36,281 bases of DNA from a virus. The first letter of the stretch is position 1, and the number at the start of each line of letters is the position of its first letter. Under the pieces are notes generated by a model, which made no database searches, had not been told where the DNA came from, and saw nothing but the letters and a program-made list of their open reading frames with translations. Both the position numbers and the translations under genes were made by a program. This document shows positions 7,687-16,452 of the stretch, in pieces. The DNA is taken from the IMG/VR virus record IMGVR_UViG_3300008216_000030, positions 1 through 36,281 of that record; one strand, given 5' to 3'.

Positions 7687-10600
7687 ATGGCACCACAAGA
7701 AATCCTGACGGCTAAGAAAAGAGGAGATCTGCCCAGAAGCATACCAGCGGGCGTTCCCGAAAATGTTAAATTTGAGGATCTGAAACCTGCACAGCAGATG
7801 ATTATCTTGAATGCCGCGAAGCTCGATCTGTCTGAGGCGAAGAAGAAGGGGCTGCTTCCCAAAGAGGTGGTGAAGCAAATTGAACTGGCTCTGTCGGAAC
7901 TAGGCCCGGAGGCGTTCAAAAAAGCCGGTGAGGGAGATATGATTAATGACCCGTCCCTTAAGGATAAGGAAAATCCTTATGGGAAAATACGGAAGATGAC
8001 GCCAAAAGAGATAGCTGAGAAAAATGCCGCGATAAATAGGATGGGAGAGGTTCTCAGTGGGACTCTCCCGGTTACATCAGACAAAAAGGGTAAGGAAGGG
8101 GCGGAGGCAGTAACAGGAGCCCTAGCGGCGGCGGAGAAGCAGACGGAAGGCAAGAAGACTGGTGCAGCCGGGTACACCGCAGGAGATTATGCGTTCTGGG
8201 GTAGCGTATCCACTGGGACGCTCGTTGCGCTCTATGTAGGCCATAAAGCCATGCAAAGGCATGGGATGTATAGCACAGCATGGAAAAAATTATCCCCAAG
8301 CCTTGGAAAATTCGCTAGGGCCTCTGGATTAGATAATCTTTACAACCGCCCAGGCCGCATGGCGATTATGGAAGCCAGGCTGGATACAGTCAAAAATTTA
8401 GATGTCGCCTTGAAGGCCTACGATACTCTATTCCGCGAATACCAGACTGGTCTTCGTAACATGGGGTTGGACGAGGATGGCAAGATTAAATGGAAGCAGA
8501 TCGGCAAGGCCCACCCTGGCGTTACAAGGGCAATGTACGAAGAGGCGATCCCATTTGAACGATTAACAGGGATGGACAGGACCACTGGCAAGCGAGTAGC
8601 GGGCTGGTCGAATGTTACAGATATAAGCATTGATCCGAAGGAGGTCTCTACGAAACGCGGGGTCGGTGGAGTTCAGCAAAAAAAGATGGCCTCACAACGG
8701 CTTGGTCTTATTGATCTATCCCTTGAGAAGGTCAGGCATCGTTTTCGCCAGGCTGTGCGACTCTTTGGTGGGGACCCTGGGGCAGGAGGACCTCCCTCAC
8801 AAGACCCGACACGCCCTACAGAGCGTAGCAAAAGGACCAAGGCGGTTCCCGAAGGATCAAAAGAGGGTGTCCGTTCAAAAGCCCATAGGTCGAAAGTGGG
8901 ATATCCCAAAGGTAGAGACCCAATAAGATTTGGGGGGAATGTCATTACTCCACCGGCAGAGGGCCAAACTCTTAGTCTTAGCAAGAGAGCCGAAGCGACG
9001 ATCCGATCCCGTGCGGGGTTCCCGAAAATAAGCATAGAAGATATCTTTTCCGAGAAGCAGTGGTGGCATAAACCAGGCCATCCGCACCAAGTTACCAAGA
9101 TTGAAACTGAGGCGGAGTTGGGTAAGAGACGGATCGAAGAATACGGCAAGGGACCCTTCAGCCCTGAGGCGGAAGCGGCGCAGAAGGAGAGGGTTGAACG
9201 AATAGGTAAGTTTATATCTGGGATGGCAAGGGGAATCGAAAAGCGCAAGGCCAGGCTAGCGAAGATGATCTTGGAGGCCAAGGCCTACGAGTCTCAGGCT
9301 CTTGCCCAAGACTTAATGGAGATGGACGCGGAGATAAAAAGCGGGAAGTTTTATTCAGAGCAGCAGGCGAACGAGTTTGAGTCCAGATTACAGGAAGCAC
9401 GGAAGAATTATAAGCCTGATAAGCTCACGGGTATTCGTCGCGGTAGCGTTGATCCCCACAGAGGAAAGCCTGAGACAGGCACAGCCGGAGAGCGTATAGA
9501 ACAGAAGCGAGAGGGGGCTGGCTTAAGGAAGAGTGCGGGTACGAAGACATACCCGAGGACTGCGCCTGCTGCGCCTGCTGCGCCTGCTGCGCCTGTTGCA
9601 CCAGTTGAACCTGCTGCGGCGACCGCCACTCTTGGTAGCCATATACCTGAGGGAATGCAGGAAAACGCCGAAGGAAAGTTACTTAATCCGAAAAACGATA
9701 ACAAACCCTACGGAGACAGATCAGAAGCGCAGAAAGCCCACCAGGCGCGAAGAGAAGCACATGGGCTAAAGAGGCCTGGAGAGCTTGATCTTGGTGGAAT
9801 CCGGGGGAAGCCAGGCCAAGGAGCGCCGCTTCTGCACCCTGACCCAGAAGGTCGTATAGGTAGCGGCTACGGTGAACTGCCTTTTGAGCATCGGAAGGGT
9901 AACGCTCTTGTTGCAGCCAGGAATCTACGAGAAGAATTGGCAAAAAAGAAAGCGGGAGAGCCCTACGATCAAGCAAAGATTGAGAAGTTCCAGGGTGAAA
10001 TTAAGGAATTCAATGAGTACAAGGCGCGTCTGCCTATAGAGGGTTACGGACAAAGCGGCCCCACTACCGCTGTAAACGACAGATTGACAGATTATGGCCA
10101 GGCCATGAAAGAGAATGGCTGGGACGCCAAGAAGGTCAATACCTCCGACTTCAACACCGATGGCTCTGCTAAGACAGAGGTGGGGCGGAGGAAGACGGGA
10201 GGTGCTCCTGGCTCGACAGCGGAAGTTCCTATATATCGGGAGGATGTGGCTGTTAATCGGAAAAATGCATTAGAGGCTACCCTGGAAGAATTGCAGGAGA
10301 AGGAACGGCTAGCGACAAACCCGGAGGATAAGGCCAACGCTAAAAAGGGGATAGCGGAGGTCGAGAAGAAGATTACAGAGGTCAATAAGGAGTCCCTAAG
10401 GGCTCGCAGGAGCCCCCCTGGCACTAAGCTATATAGCGGCCTACCGTTTGATGAACTGCCCGGATTTGATGATCTGAAGCAACTCAGCCGCCGCCTGTCA
10501 TCGATACTTGTCGAATATCCAAAACTGGCTGCTGCCAAGGTCGGGGTAAACGGGGAGTCCCTTAGGGAAATCTCAGACTTGACCCTTAAGGTCCTTGAAC

Positions 10601-12291
10601 AGCCTGAGGGTGGGGGGGCTGCGGCCAGGGCCGCCAAGACGGGAAGAGGCATTGTTACCAAACCCCTTAAAGTCGGCATGAGGGCTTTGTTTGGAGACTA
10701 TAACCTGAAACTGGCCAAGGCCCTTGGAACCCCATTTACTCCTGGTACAGGGGCTAAGGGAATAGAGATTTTTGGCCACAATATATTTAAAATCAAACCA
10801 AGCGCGGGGTATCTCGGGATTGTTGATAAGGCGGGAAGGGGTATAGGCGCGGCGGAGGGCCTTACAGCCAGGGGCGCTGCTGGCGCTGCCTCCAAGATTG
10901 CCGGGCTGGGACTTAGGGGTGCTGGATGGCTTGGACTGGCCTGGGGCCTCTATAAGGTCGTTGAAGGCACCACACAGAAACTGAGGGGTAAGGATGAAAG
11001 CTTTATCATGGGCGAGAAGTTCCGCACCCCATTTGGCTTAGATATTCCGAAATTTAAGAGTGGCTGGAAGACTGAATCCCCAGCTAAGCGGTATGCGGAA
11101 AGCGGCAAACCCTACGCCGGTGTAGTTGGTGGAATAATTACTGGCTTAGATGTAGCCACCGCCGCCGGGATGTCTCTCGTAGAAGAGATTGGCCATATAG
11201 CGGAGGGCCTAAAATCTATAGTGGTTGATGTGCCCCCCCAAGCCTGGAACTGGGTAAAGGGCGATGGTTTTGAGAAAACGGATGTCAGAATAGCCAGGGA
11301 GGAGCAAGAGCTAGGCGTTAAGAAGTTCAGGGAGGCTATTCAGGAAATGGATATAGCCCAGTCTGACAGAGAGGCTACTCTCGGCCCGCTAGTGGAAGAG
11401 ATCAAGGTTTCCCCAACAACGGAGGTGGGCAACACTGGCCGGAACCGTGAAGAGGCTCTGGCCGAATATCTCCGTAACAATAAAATGCCTATAAACGATG
11501 AAACGGGCGAGCTTATGGCCCCGGATGACATGGCTTATTCTTTGGCTCGCAGGGACCACCAGAACCAAATGGCACAGGCTGAGCAGGAGGGCAGGCCGTT
11601 CCCACCCGATTTCGAGTCATACCTCCGTGGTCGCGGCTGGAATAAGTTTAGGCAGAATCAAGTACAACCTGCTATCGAGAAGATAAAACAATTTGGCCAG
11701 GGCGCGGTTGATACCTCAATCAAACAACTTAGTGATTTTAAAAGTGAAACTGGGATGTTTGACCCCCAAACAATGAGATATTCAGACCAGCTTAGAGCAG
11801 ACAATGTGGGGACTCGCGCTCTTCCTGGTGCCCCCGCACCATTTGGCCAGCAACGAGTGGGTACCCCTGGCGGCGAAATATACCAACCTGGCCTCGGTAG
11901 CGGATATATACCGGACGACCGTGGTGGCGACCCGCTTGGGATGGAGGGAATGGTTCGCGGTCCTGGAGAAGTGGACCAAGCCATTCGTGAGGCAAATGCC
12001 CTTAGGGCAAATGCCCTTAATCGAGAACGGACGCTCGGCCAACCTACACCGCCTGCAATGCCTCCTAAGTTCCCGGCCACACCAGTACCTCAGAGGCCCC
12101 CAGTGCAGACACCTTCAATGCAGCCACCTGCTCCTCCCCCCCTACAGGACCCGAGTGCCTTCCAGCCACCGGAGCAATGGCAGCCACCGCAGCCTACACC
12201 TCCCATACCGCGTCCAGCTAATCCCATGGGACCACAGATAGAGGAAGAGGATTTCCTTCTTCCAGGAATGAGACCTGTGGGGGTTAGATAA
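7687..12291 (+). CDS. Giant virion-type protein (candidate internal or DNA-ejection protein)
   Basis: 1534 residues. Long charged helical regions alternate with a hydrophobic segment at about 168-188 (YAFWGSVSTGTLVALYVG), an Ala-Pro repeat linker at about 622-645, Gly/Ala-rich hydrophobic stretches at about 1060-1095 and 1140-1170, and a Pro/Gln-rich tail from about 1450 to the end. Size, disorder, membrane-compatible segments and a structural neighbour are in keeping with ejection proteins such as T7 gp15/gp16, but no lytic transglycosylase motif or other domain was recognised. Residues 503-514 are identical, also at DNA level, to a block in the gene at 5813-6199. It follows a terminator closely, with only a weak SD. 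Confidence 0.6.
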   Translation: MAPQEILTAKKRGDLPRSIPAGVPENVKFEDLKPAQQMIILNAAKLDLSEAKKKGLLPKEVVKQIELALSELGPEAFKKAGEGDMINDPSLKDKENPYGKIRKMTPKEIAEKNAAINRMGEVLSGTLPVTSDKKGKEGAEAVTGALAAAEKQTEGKKTGAAGYTAGDYAFWGSVSTGTLVALYVGHKAMQRHGMYSTAWKKLSPSLGKFARASGLDNLYNRPGRMAIMEARLDTVKNLDVALKAYDTLFREYQTGLRNMGLDEDGKIKWKQIGKAHPGVTRAMYEEAIPFERLTGMDRTTGKRVAGWSNVTDISIDPKEVSTKRGVGGVQQKKMASQRLGLIDLSLEKVRHRFRQAVRLFGGDPGAGGPPSQDPTRPTERSKRTKAVPEGSKEGVRSKAHRSKVGYPKGRDPIRFGGNVITPPAEGQTLSLSKRAEATIRSRAGFPKISIEDIFSEKQWWHKPGHPHQVTKIETEAELGKRRIEEYGKGPFSPEAEAAQKERVERIGKFISGMARGIEKRKARLAKMILEAKAYESQALAQDLMEMDAEIKSGKFYSEQQANEFESRLQEARKNYKPDKLTGIRRGSVDPHRGKPETGTAGERIEQKREGAGLRKSAGTKTYPRTAPAAPAAPAAPVAPVEPAAATATLGSHIPEGMQENAEGKLLNPKNDNKPYGDRSEAQKAHQARREAHGLKRPGELDLGGIRGKPGQGAPLLHPDPEGRIGSGYGELPFEHRKGNALVAARNLREELAKKKAGEPYDQAKIEKFQGEIKEFNEYKARLPIEGYGQSGPTTAVNDRLTDYGQAMKENGWDAKKVNTSDFNTDGSAKTEVGRRKTGGAPGSTAEVPIYREDVAVNRKNALEATLEELQEKERLATNPEDKANAKKGIAEVEKKITEVNKESLRARRSPPGTKLYSGLPFDELPGFDDLKQLSRRLSSILVEYPKLAAAKVGVNGESLREISDLTLKVLEQPEGGGAAARAAKTGRGIVTKPLKVGMRALFGDYNLKLAKALGTPFTPGTGAKGIEIFGHNIFKIKPSAGYLGIVDKAGRGIGAAEGLTARGAAGAASKIAGLGLRGAGWLGLAWGLYKVVEGTTQKLRGKDESFIMGEKFRTPFGLDIPKFKSGWKTESPAKRYAESGKPYAGVVGGIITGLDVATAAGMSLVEEIGHIAEGLKSIVVDVPPQAWNWVKGDGFEKTDVRIAREEQELGVKKFREAIQEMDIAQSDREATLGPLVEEIKVSPTTEVGNTGRNREEALAEYLRNNKMPINDETGELMAPDDMAYSLARRDHQNQMAQAEQEGRPFPPDFESYLRGRGWNKFRQNQVQPAIEKIKQFGQGAVDTSIKQLSDFKSETGMFDPQTMRYSDQLRADNVGTRALPGAPAPFGQQRVGTPGGEIYQPGLGSGYIPDDRGGDPLGMEGMVRGPGEVDQAIREANALRANALNRERTLGQPTPPAMPPKFPATPVPQRPPVQTPSMQPPAPPPLQDPSAFQPPEQWQPPQPTPPIPRPANPMGPQIEEEDFLLPGMRPVGVR
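9193..9228 (+). repeat. 36-bp inverted repeat, right copy
   Basis: Identical to the reverse complement of 5966-6001. It encodes VERIGKFISGMA as residues 503-514 of the 1534-residue protein, in the same codon phase as the left copy. Confidence 0.97.
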
Positions 12292-13781
12292 TGGCTATAG
12301 AAAAAGAAAAGCTCGAAAAATTTACAAAGGCACGATCCAAGTCTCTAGAAAAACGGATAGCCGAGGAGAAAGCGAGTCCTGACTATAAGAAATTAGTGGC
12401 GACATATGGGGGGCTCACAGATGAACCAAAAGGATGGAATCCCCGCTGGCAAAAGGATTACTTGGAAGAACTGATCAGAAACCCAGACCAGCAAAATCTC
12501 ATAACTGACGCTGTAGGGGACCATCTGGGCGTAATGGGGGGGTCAAATAAGGACACTGACTTCCATTTCAGTGATATTATTCCAACCGATAGACTTCGTA
12601 ATCAGGTATTTCATTGGATTGACAATCATGGTTCCTCGAAAGATGTGCCAAATGAAGTATGGTCCAAGATCCAAGACAACCAGCGTAAAAGGATGTATAT
12701 GGACTATAGATCTATACGCCCAGGTCCTCCAGAAAACAGACTACAGGATAAACTGACGGGGTATGAAAATTATTTCCCCGTTGGATCAGAGTCCTGGCGA
12801 GATGAAATGACCAAAAGGTATACTCCGGGGCGCGGAGGATATATAGAATATGGGGAAGATTTCCCAACAACAGAACAAATGGACTCAATCTATGGAAGCT
12901 CTCGCAGCAAGTTCCCCGTTAAAACACAGGAGGAGCTGCGTCGCATAGATGAAGAGCGCGGAGGCGGATCTCAATATGTTTACCAGAATTGGCAACCATG
13001 GAAAGGCCCCTCAGAGGGGGGCGATCTTACAAAAATGGAAGGCATGTCGCCTGAAGAGACTCGTTTATCACAAAAGAAGGGCTTTGAAGAATGGATGGCC
13101 ACCGGGCAGGACGCCAAGCGACTGAAGCGCATGGCCGGTGAGGGAGAGGATTGGGTTGGCAAAAATGATTGGTATTGGAATGAACGGCTGAAACTCCACA
13201 AATCCTATAAAGATTGGGATATGTGGAATCCCGATTTTGACCATACAAATCAAAGTCCATTCATTCAAACACCTGAAGCAAAAATACCAGAAAGCAGACA
13301 GTTCTATAAGCCAACAGAAGCATCATCATCGTATAAGTTCCCGCGAGGGATGTCTGCGGATGAGACAAGATTTATGGTGGATTTGATAAAGGAAAACGCA
13401 AGACAAAATTCACTGAGCGAGGCTGGGAAGAAACTGGAGCGGACCTTGAGCGGCTTAACGACAGAGGAGCGTAAGGAGATGCTGAAAGTATACTCGGAAC
13501 AGATTGAGAAGCTGACTCCTGAACAAAGAGAAAAGCTTAGGAAGTTTCTCTTAAAGCATGAGAAGGAGAAGCCGGAAAGAACAACCAGATACAGACCGCC
13601 GTGGATAGAAGAACGAAAGAAACCATCACAGCCAGAACTTGATTGGCTGGATAAAGAGCCACCAATAAGGTCGCCCGCGCCCGCACCAGAAAGGCCAGCC
13701 GCACCAGGAAGGACAGCCGCACCAGAATGGCATCCTGACCCAGGTGCCTGGAATCGTCTTAGCGGCGGCCCAATACCATAA
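12291..13781 (+). CDS. Unknown charged protein, partner of the giant protein
   Basis: 496 residues; its ATG shares a base with the previous stop (TAATG), so the two are translationally coupled. The sequence is very hydrophilic, rich in Lys, Glu, Trp and Tyr, with several short SPEETR/SADETR-like motifs (MSPEETRLSQKKG; MSADETRFMVD), a helical Lys/Glu-rich part at about 390-430 and an Ala/Pro-rich C-terminus. Composition and coupling suggest another internal virion protein. No enzymatic motif found. Confidence 0.65.
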   Translation: MAIEKEKLEKFTKARSKSLEKRIAEEKASPDYKKLVATYGGLTDEPKGWNPRWQKDYLEELIRNPDQQNLITDAVGDHLGVMGGSNKDTDFHFSDIIPTDRLRNQVFHWIDNHGSSKDVPNEVWSKIQDNQRKRMYMDYRSIRPGPPENRLQDKLTGYENYFPVGSESWRDEMTKRYTPGRGGYIEYGEDFPTTEQMDSIYGSSRSKFPVKTQEELRRIDEERGGGSQYVYQNWQPWKGPSEGGDLTKMEGMSPEETRLSQKKGFEEWMATGQDAKRLKRMAGEGEDWVGKNDWYWNERLKLHKSYKDWDMWNPDFDHTNQSPFIQTPEAKIPESRQFYKPTEASSSYKFPRGMSADETRFMVDLIKENARQNSLSEAGKKLERTLSGLTTEERKEMLKVYSEQIEKLTPEQREKLRKFLLKHEKEKPERTTRYRPPWIEERKKPSQPELDWLDKEPPIRSPAPAPERPAAPGRTAAPEWHPDPGAWNRLSGGPIP

Positions 13782-13963
13782 TGCCTAAGCCCATATTCTC
13801 AAGCTCAGACGCGACAATCACTTCGCACAAAGTAGAGAAATTAAGCCGAGAACTTCGTGCATTTGTCGAGCGTCTTGATAGAGTTCAGGAAGAAGTTGAA
13901 CTTCTAAGGAAGGCCAATCACGCAATGGCCAAGACCATAAAGAAGAGCCGCTATAAGGAATAG
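13781..13963 (+). CDS. Small coiled-coil protein
   Basis: 60 residues overlapping the previous stop by TAATG. From residue 17 on it is one amphipathic helix with heptad spacing (VEKLSRELRAFVERLDRVQE), ending in a basic patch (KTIKKSRYKE). It could be a small oligomerising structural or regulatory protein. Confidence 0.65.
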   Translation: MPKPIFSSSDATITSHKVEKLSRELRAFVERLDRVQEEVELLRKANHAMAKTIKKSRYKE

Positions 13964-13965
13964 TA

Positions 13966-14337
13966 ATGGCAAACCGCACAACGAAGCGCTGGAGCTTCGA
14001 TATCCTTCCAGCTACACTTAATAAATTCTTACGGATGCACTGGGCCGTTAAGAAGAAGTATAACGACAACTGGATGACCCTGGGTATCGCTATATGCGGT
14101 AGACCAGGATTCGAGCCTGGGAAGGCCGAGATGACTATCACCATGCACAGGAGTCGTCTACAGGATAAGGACAACCGCTATGGGAGTGTCAAATCCCTGG
14201 TAGATGTATTCACCAAGTTGGGGTGGATAAAAGACGACAATACAGGAGATCTCGCCTTAACGGTTAAGGAGGAGAAGTCTAAGCGTAAGGACCAGAGGAC
14301 AGAGGTTGTCCTCACAGTGGAGATGTTAGATGAGTAA
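13966..14337 (+). CDS. RusA-family Holliday junction resolvase
   Basis: 123 residues with the RusA signature: LQDKDN (D67, D69, N70), D80 in the following helix (SLVDVF) and the KDD pair (D90, D91) in GWIKDD, in the usual spacing. N70 through the LVD helix is the most conserved part of the family. RusA enzymes are metal-dependent nucleases that cut four-way junctions symmetrically; phages use them to resolve recombination intermediates and debranch DNA before packaging. The SD AAGGA precedes the ATG. The gene is followed by overlapping small genes. Confidence 0.85.
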   Translation: MANRTTKRWSFDILPATLNKFLRMHWAVKKKYNDNWMTLGIAICGRPGFEPGKAEMTITMHRSRLQDKDNRYGSVKSLVDVFTKLGWIKDDNTGDLALTVKEEKSKRKDQRTEVVLTVEMLDE

Positions 14338-14671
14338 GAAGGACATGCTAACAGCGTACAAACATGCGACTTATATAGGTGGAAACGAGGGCGAAGTGGA
14401 AGAGTTTATGTCATGCGCGGTGGGTATCATTTCTGGCGCAGGTCTTTCTGACAGAATGTGTTATGACTATGACAAGTGCGTTCAGTTGCTTGTGGATAGG
14501 GATGGGATGGACCTTGAGGAAGCGGAGGAGTTTTTCGCGTTCAATATCCTGGGAGCATATGTGGGAGAGCATACTCCGGTGTTCTTGTGGAGCAGAGAGT
14601 TGGAGAGATCTGCCGAAATGAGCAAGGAGAAGGTTATGGCGGAGATAAAGGAGAGGGAAGATGCAGAATGA
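14330..14671 (+). CDS. Small unknown phage protein
   Basis: 113 residues, start overlapping the RusA gene by eight bases. The core LEEAEEFFAFNILGAYVGEH resembles a short helical motif seen in many small phage proteins of unknown role. No metal or catalytic motif. It overlaps the next start by 11 bases, so it is part of a tight RusA operon. Confidence 0.7.
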   Translation: MSKKDMLTAYKHATYIGGNEGEVEEFMSCAVGIISGAGLSDRMCYDYDKCVQLLVDRDGMDLEEAEEFFAFNILGAYVGEHTPVFLWSRELERSAEMSKEKVMAEIKEREDAE

Positions 14672-15011
14672 CCTGGGGCCTCTACCGATAGATCATAGGG
14701 ACTTCCTGTTGAACAGGCATGTGAGGGATATGCCGCCGATAGCGTTTAAGGCGTATGTCTTGCTATTGTGCGAGTTATGGGAGGGGAGCAGTTTGCCGTT
14801 TGAGATGGAGAAGCTTGCGGCGTATGCGGGGGTATCGTATACAGTGTTCAAGAACAAGATATGGCAGCATGTAGCGGATTTGTTCTTTGAGATAGACGAC
14901 GATCTTCTGGACCATGAGTTCACGCTTGAGCAGCGTAAGAAGGCGGTTAAGGGTTTGGTCGCCAGAATGAAGATGTCAGCAGCAGCAAGTAAGAGGGCTA
15001 AGAGGGTTTAG
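14661..15011 (+). CDS. Short DUF1376 (YdaU)-like protein
   Basis: 116 residues. LPIDHRDFL, the helix PIAFKAYVLLLCELWEGSSL followed by P, the middle LAAYAGVSYTVF and the FFEIDDDLLDH element follow the DUF1376 pattern, a winged-helix-like module found in phage replication proteins. A basic helical tail (ARMKMSAAASKRAKRV) could bind DNA. Unlike the 280-residue copy at 17027-17869 it has no C-terminal domain. SD GGAGAGGGAAG precedes the ATG. The stop overlaps the stop of the opposite-strand gene. Confidence 0.6.
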   Translation: MQNDLGPLPIDHRDFLLNRHVRDMPPIAFKAYVLLLCELWEGSSLPFEMEKLAAYAGVSYTVFKNKIWQHVADLFFEIDDDLLDHEFTLEQRKKAVKGLVARMKMSAAASKRAKRV

Positions 15012-15331
15012 CGCTTTCTATTGCCGAGCTTAACATTGGATGTCTTGCCTGGAATATTAGGCTGTTGAGTATTGCGGCCCTTTTTCTTTTGCCCTTTTAT
15101 CCGCCGAGCTTCATCAGGGGAGATCTGTTTGCCCGTAACTGACCTGGGATCACCATAGATCCTCTCGGCCTCATTAGGGGATATCTGTTTGCCAACCACC
15201 CGGTCAATGGCCCTACCGGCTGACTTTCTGGAGGAGCTTGTGTCGCCCTCAGAGGGGGCGTAGCCCATATAGTTGCCTGTACTCTCAAAATAATTCTTAA
15301 ACCAACCAGGGTCTTGTTTCTTATCCGGCAT
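15008..15331 (-). CDS. Small basic protein with a repeated GKQISP motif
   Basis: 107 residues from the ATG at 15331, chosen because AAAGGAA lies nine bases upstream; an in-frame ATG at 15400 has no SD. Two copies of GKQISPxEAxRI lie about 18 residues apart. The rest is hydrophilic and Lys/Arg-rich, probably disordered. No family recognised. It is the last gene of the 16444-to-15008 unit and overlaps the convergent gene by four bases. Confidence 0.6.
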   Translation of the reverse strand: MPDKKQDPGWFKNYFESTGNYMGYAPSEGDTSSSRKSAGRAIDRVVGKQISPNEAERIYGDPRSVTGKQISPDEARRIKGQKKKGRNTQQPNIPGKTSNVKLGNRKR

Positions 15332-15404
15332 CGTATTTCCTTTCGTTGTTTTAGGGAGAGGGCCATTTATTCTCTGAGCGCCGCCCTCTCGTAGCGCCAT
15401 TCCG

Positions 15405-15779
15405 TTATGATTGTCTTGCGGAGTCCGTAAAGCCCCATATGTTCACATGAACAACGGTGGCCCCGCCTGCATCTATTTCTGCCACTACATCTTTACCCTC
15501 AGGGATCTGGATGGGCGCAGAAAAATTTATCACCTCTGATCCACCAGGCCCGGCTGTTTGATATTCCGCAGAACCCATCGTTCGGATCTTAATCAGAGTA
15601 TTATCGTCCTCATCTTTGAGTTCAATATCTGCGTATCTGACTGATCCCATCCCATCGCTGGCCACAGAATAGGCCAAACCAGAGACAAAGTGGGTCTTAT
15701 CGGCTACCCCGTCATGGGTGGCTGTAGCAGCGGCTCCATCGGTGGTCGTCGCGTGTTCGGTCCATGTAGATACTTTCAT
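15405..15779 (-). CDS. Small beta-rich protein, candidate capsid decoration or fibre protein (paralogue 1)
   Basis: 124 residues dominated by alternating short beta-like segments with Gly/Thr/Asp turns. It shares with its upstream neighbour the elements THFV, FSAPIQIPEGKDV and a C-terminal GFTD. The two are tandem paralogues. Size and fold type are like small phage surface proteins, but no direct family match was recognised. AGGAG lies 12 bases upstream of the ATG. Confidence 0.65.
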   Translation of the reverse strand: MKVSTWTEHATTTDGAAATATHDGVADKTHFVSGLAYSVASDGMGSVRYADIELKDEDDNTLIKIRTMGSAEYQTAGPGGSEVINFSAPIQIPEGKDVVAEIDAGGATVVHVNIWGFTDSARQS

Positions 15780-15782
15780 TTT

Positions 15783-16193
15783 CTAATTACTCCTATTGTC
15801 ATCACTGAATCCACCGAAGGTTACAGATGCCTGGGAATCATCACCTTTAACCAAAGTCATATCGGTTACGACACTAATTTCGTTTCCTTCGCCCATTTGT
15901 ATAGGTGCCGGGAAGGCGAAATGTCCCAACTGATCTCCAGTTATCCAGGCCTCCCAAACAACGGTCGAATCATCTTTTAACTGAACCTTGACTGCGCCGC
16001 CATCTTCTGTATTAATCTCAGACTCTCTGAAATCGGTACTCGCGGTGATGAAGGTTACGAAATGTGTCGTGCCTGCCTCTGCTTCCTTTACGGCCTGGCA
16101 CTCGTCATCGTCTCCCGACGAAACATTTTTAACCAGCCAGGTGGCAATCCAGCCTGCGCGGGTCTTTACATAGGGACTAATATTATCAGGCAT
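15783..16193 (-). CDS. Small beta-rich protein, candidate capsid decoration or fibre protein (paralogue 2)
   Basis: 136 residues. Shared elements with the next gene are THFVTF, FPAPIQMGEGNEI and GGFSDDNRSN, in the same order and spacing; the middle has diverged. N-terminus MPDNISPYVKTRAGWIATWL is not hydrophobic enough for a signal peptide. Tandem duplication of a virion surface protein is the simplest reading. Confidence 0.65.
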   Translation of the reverse strand: MPDNISPYVKTRAGWIATWLVKNVSSGDDDECQAVKEAEAGTTHFVTFITASTDFRESEINTEDGGAVKVQLKDDSTVVWEAWITGDQLGHFAFPAPIQMGEGNEISVVTDMTLVKGDDSQASVTFGGFSDDNRSN

Positions 16194-16444
16194 TATTCTA
16201 TTCTCTCTAAGGTATCAGTTACGATTGGAGCCTTGGTTTGGAGAACGAGTCTCGCGCCGCAGGACAGTATAGGTTTGTGGGGTGAATACACAAGCTTAGA
16301 ATTTCCGAGGATCGATACGGTCATACATTTGATATTCTCCTTTCCTACTTTAATGGTTATGGCTGGATCGCTGGTGCCATTTTTGGCGTTAGCTTTGATT
16401 ATGTGCATATTAATATGTATGCGCTTAATTCGTTTGCGGGTCAT
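16193..16444 (-). CDS. Small basic protein, first gene of the paralogue operon
   Basis: 83 residues, very basic N-terminus (MTRKRIKRIHINMHIIKANA), then beta-like segments (ITIKVGKENIKCMTVSILG). A gene start here is supported by AGGAT before the ATG and stop/start overlap with the following gene (TAATG). No family recognised. A set of CTAGACAAA repeats sits just upstream. Confidence 0.6.
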   Translation of the reverse strand: MTRKRIKRIHINMHIIKANAKNGTSDPAITIKVGKENIKCMTVSILGNSKLVYSPHKPILSCGARLVLQTKAPIVTDTLERIE

Positions 16445-16452
16445 GGTTTATC

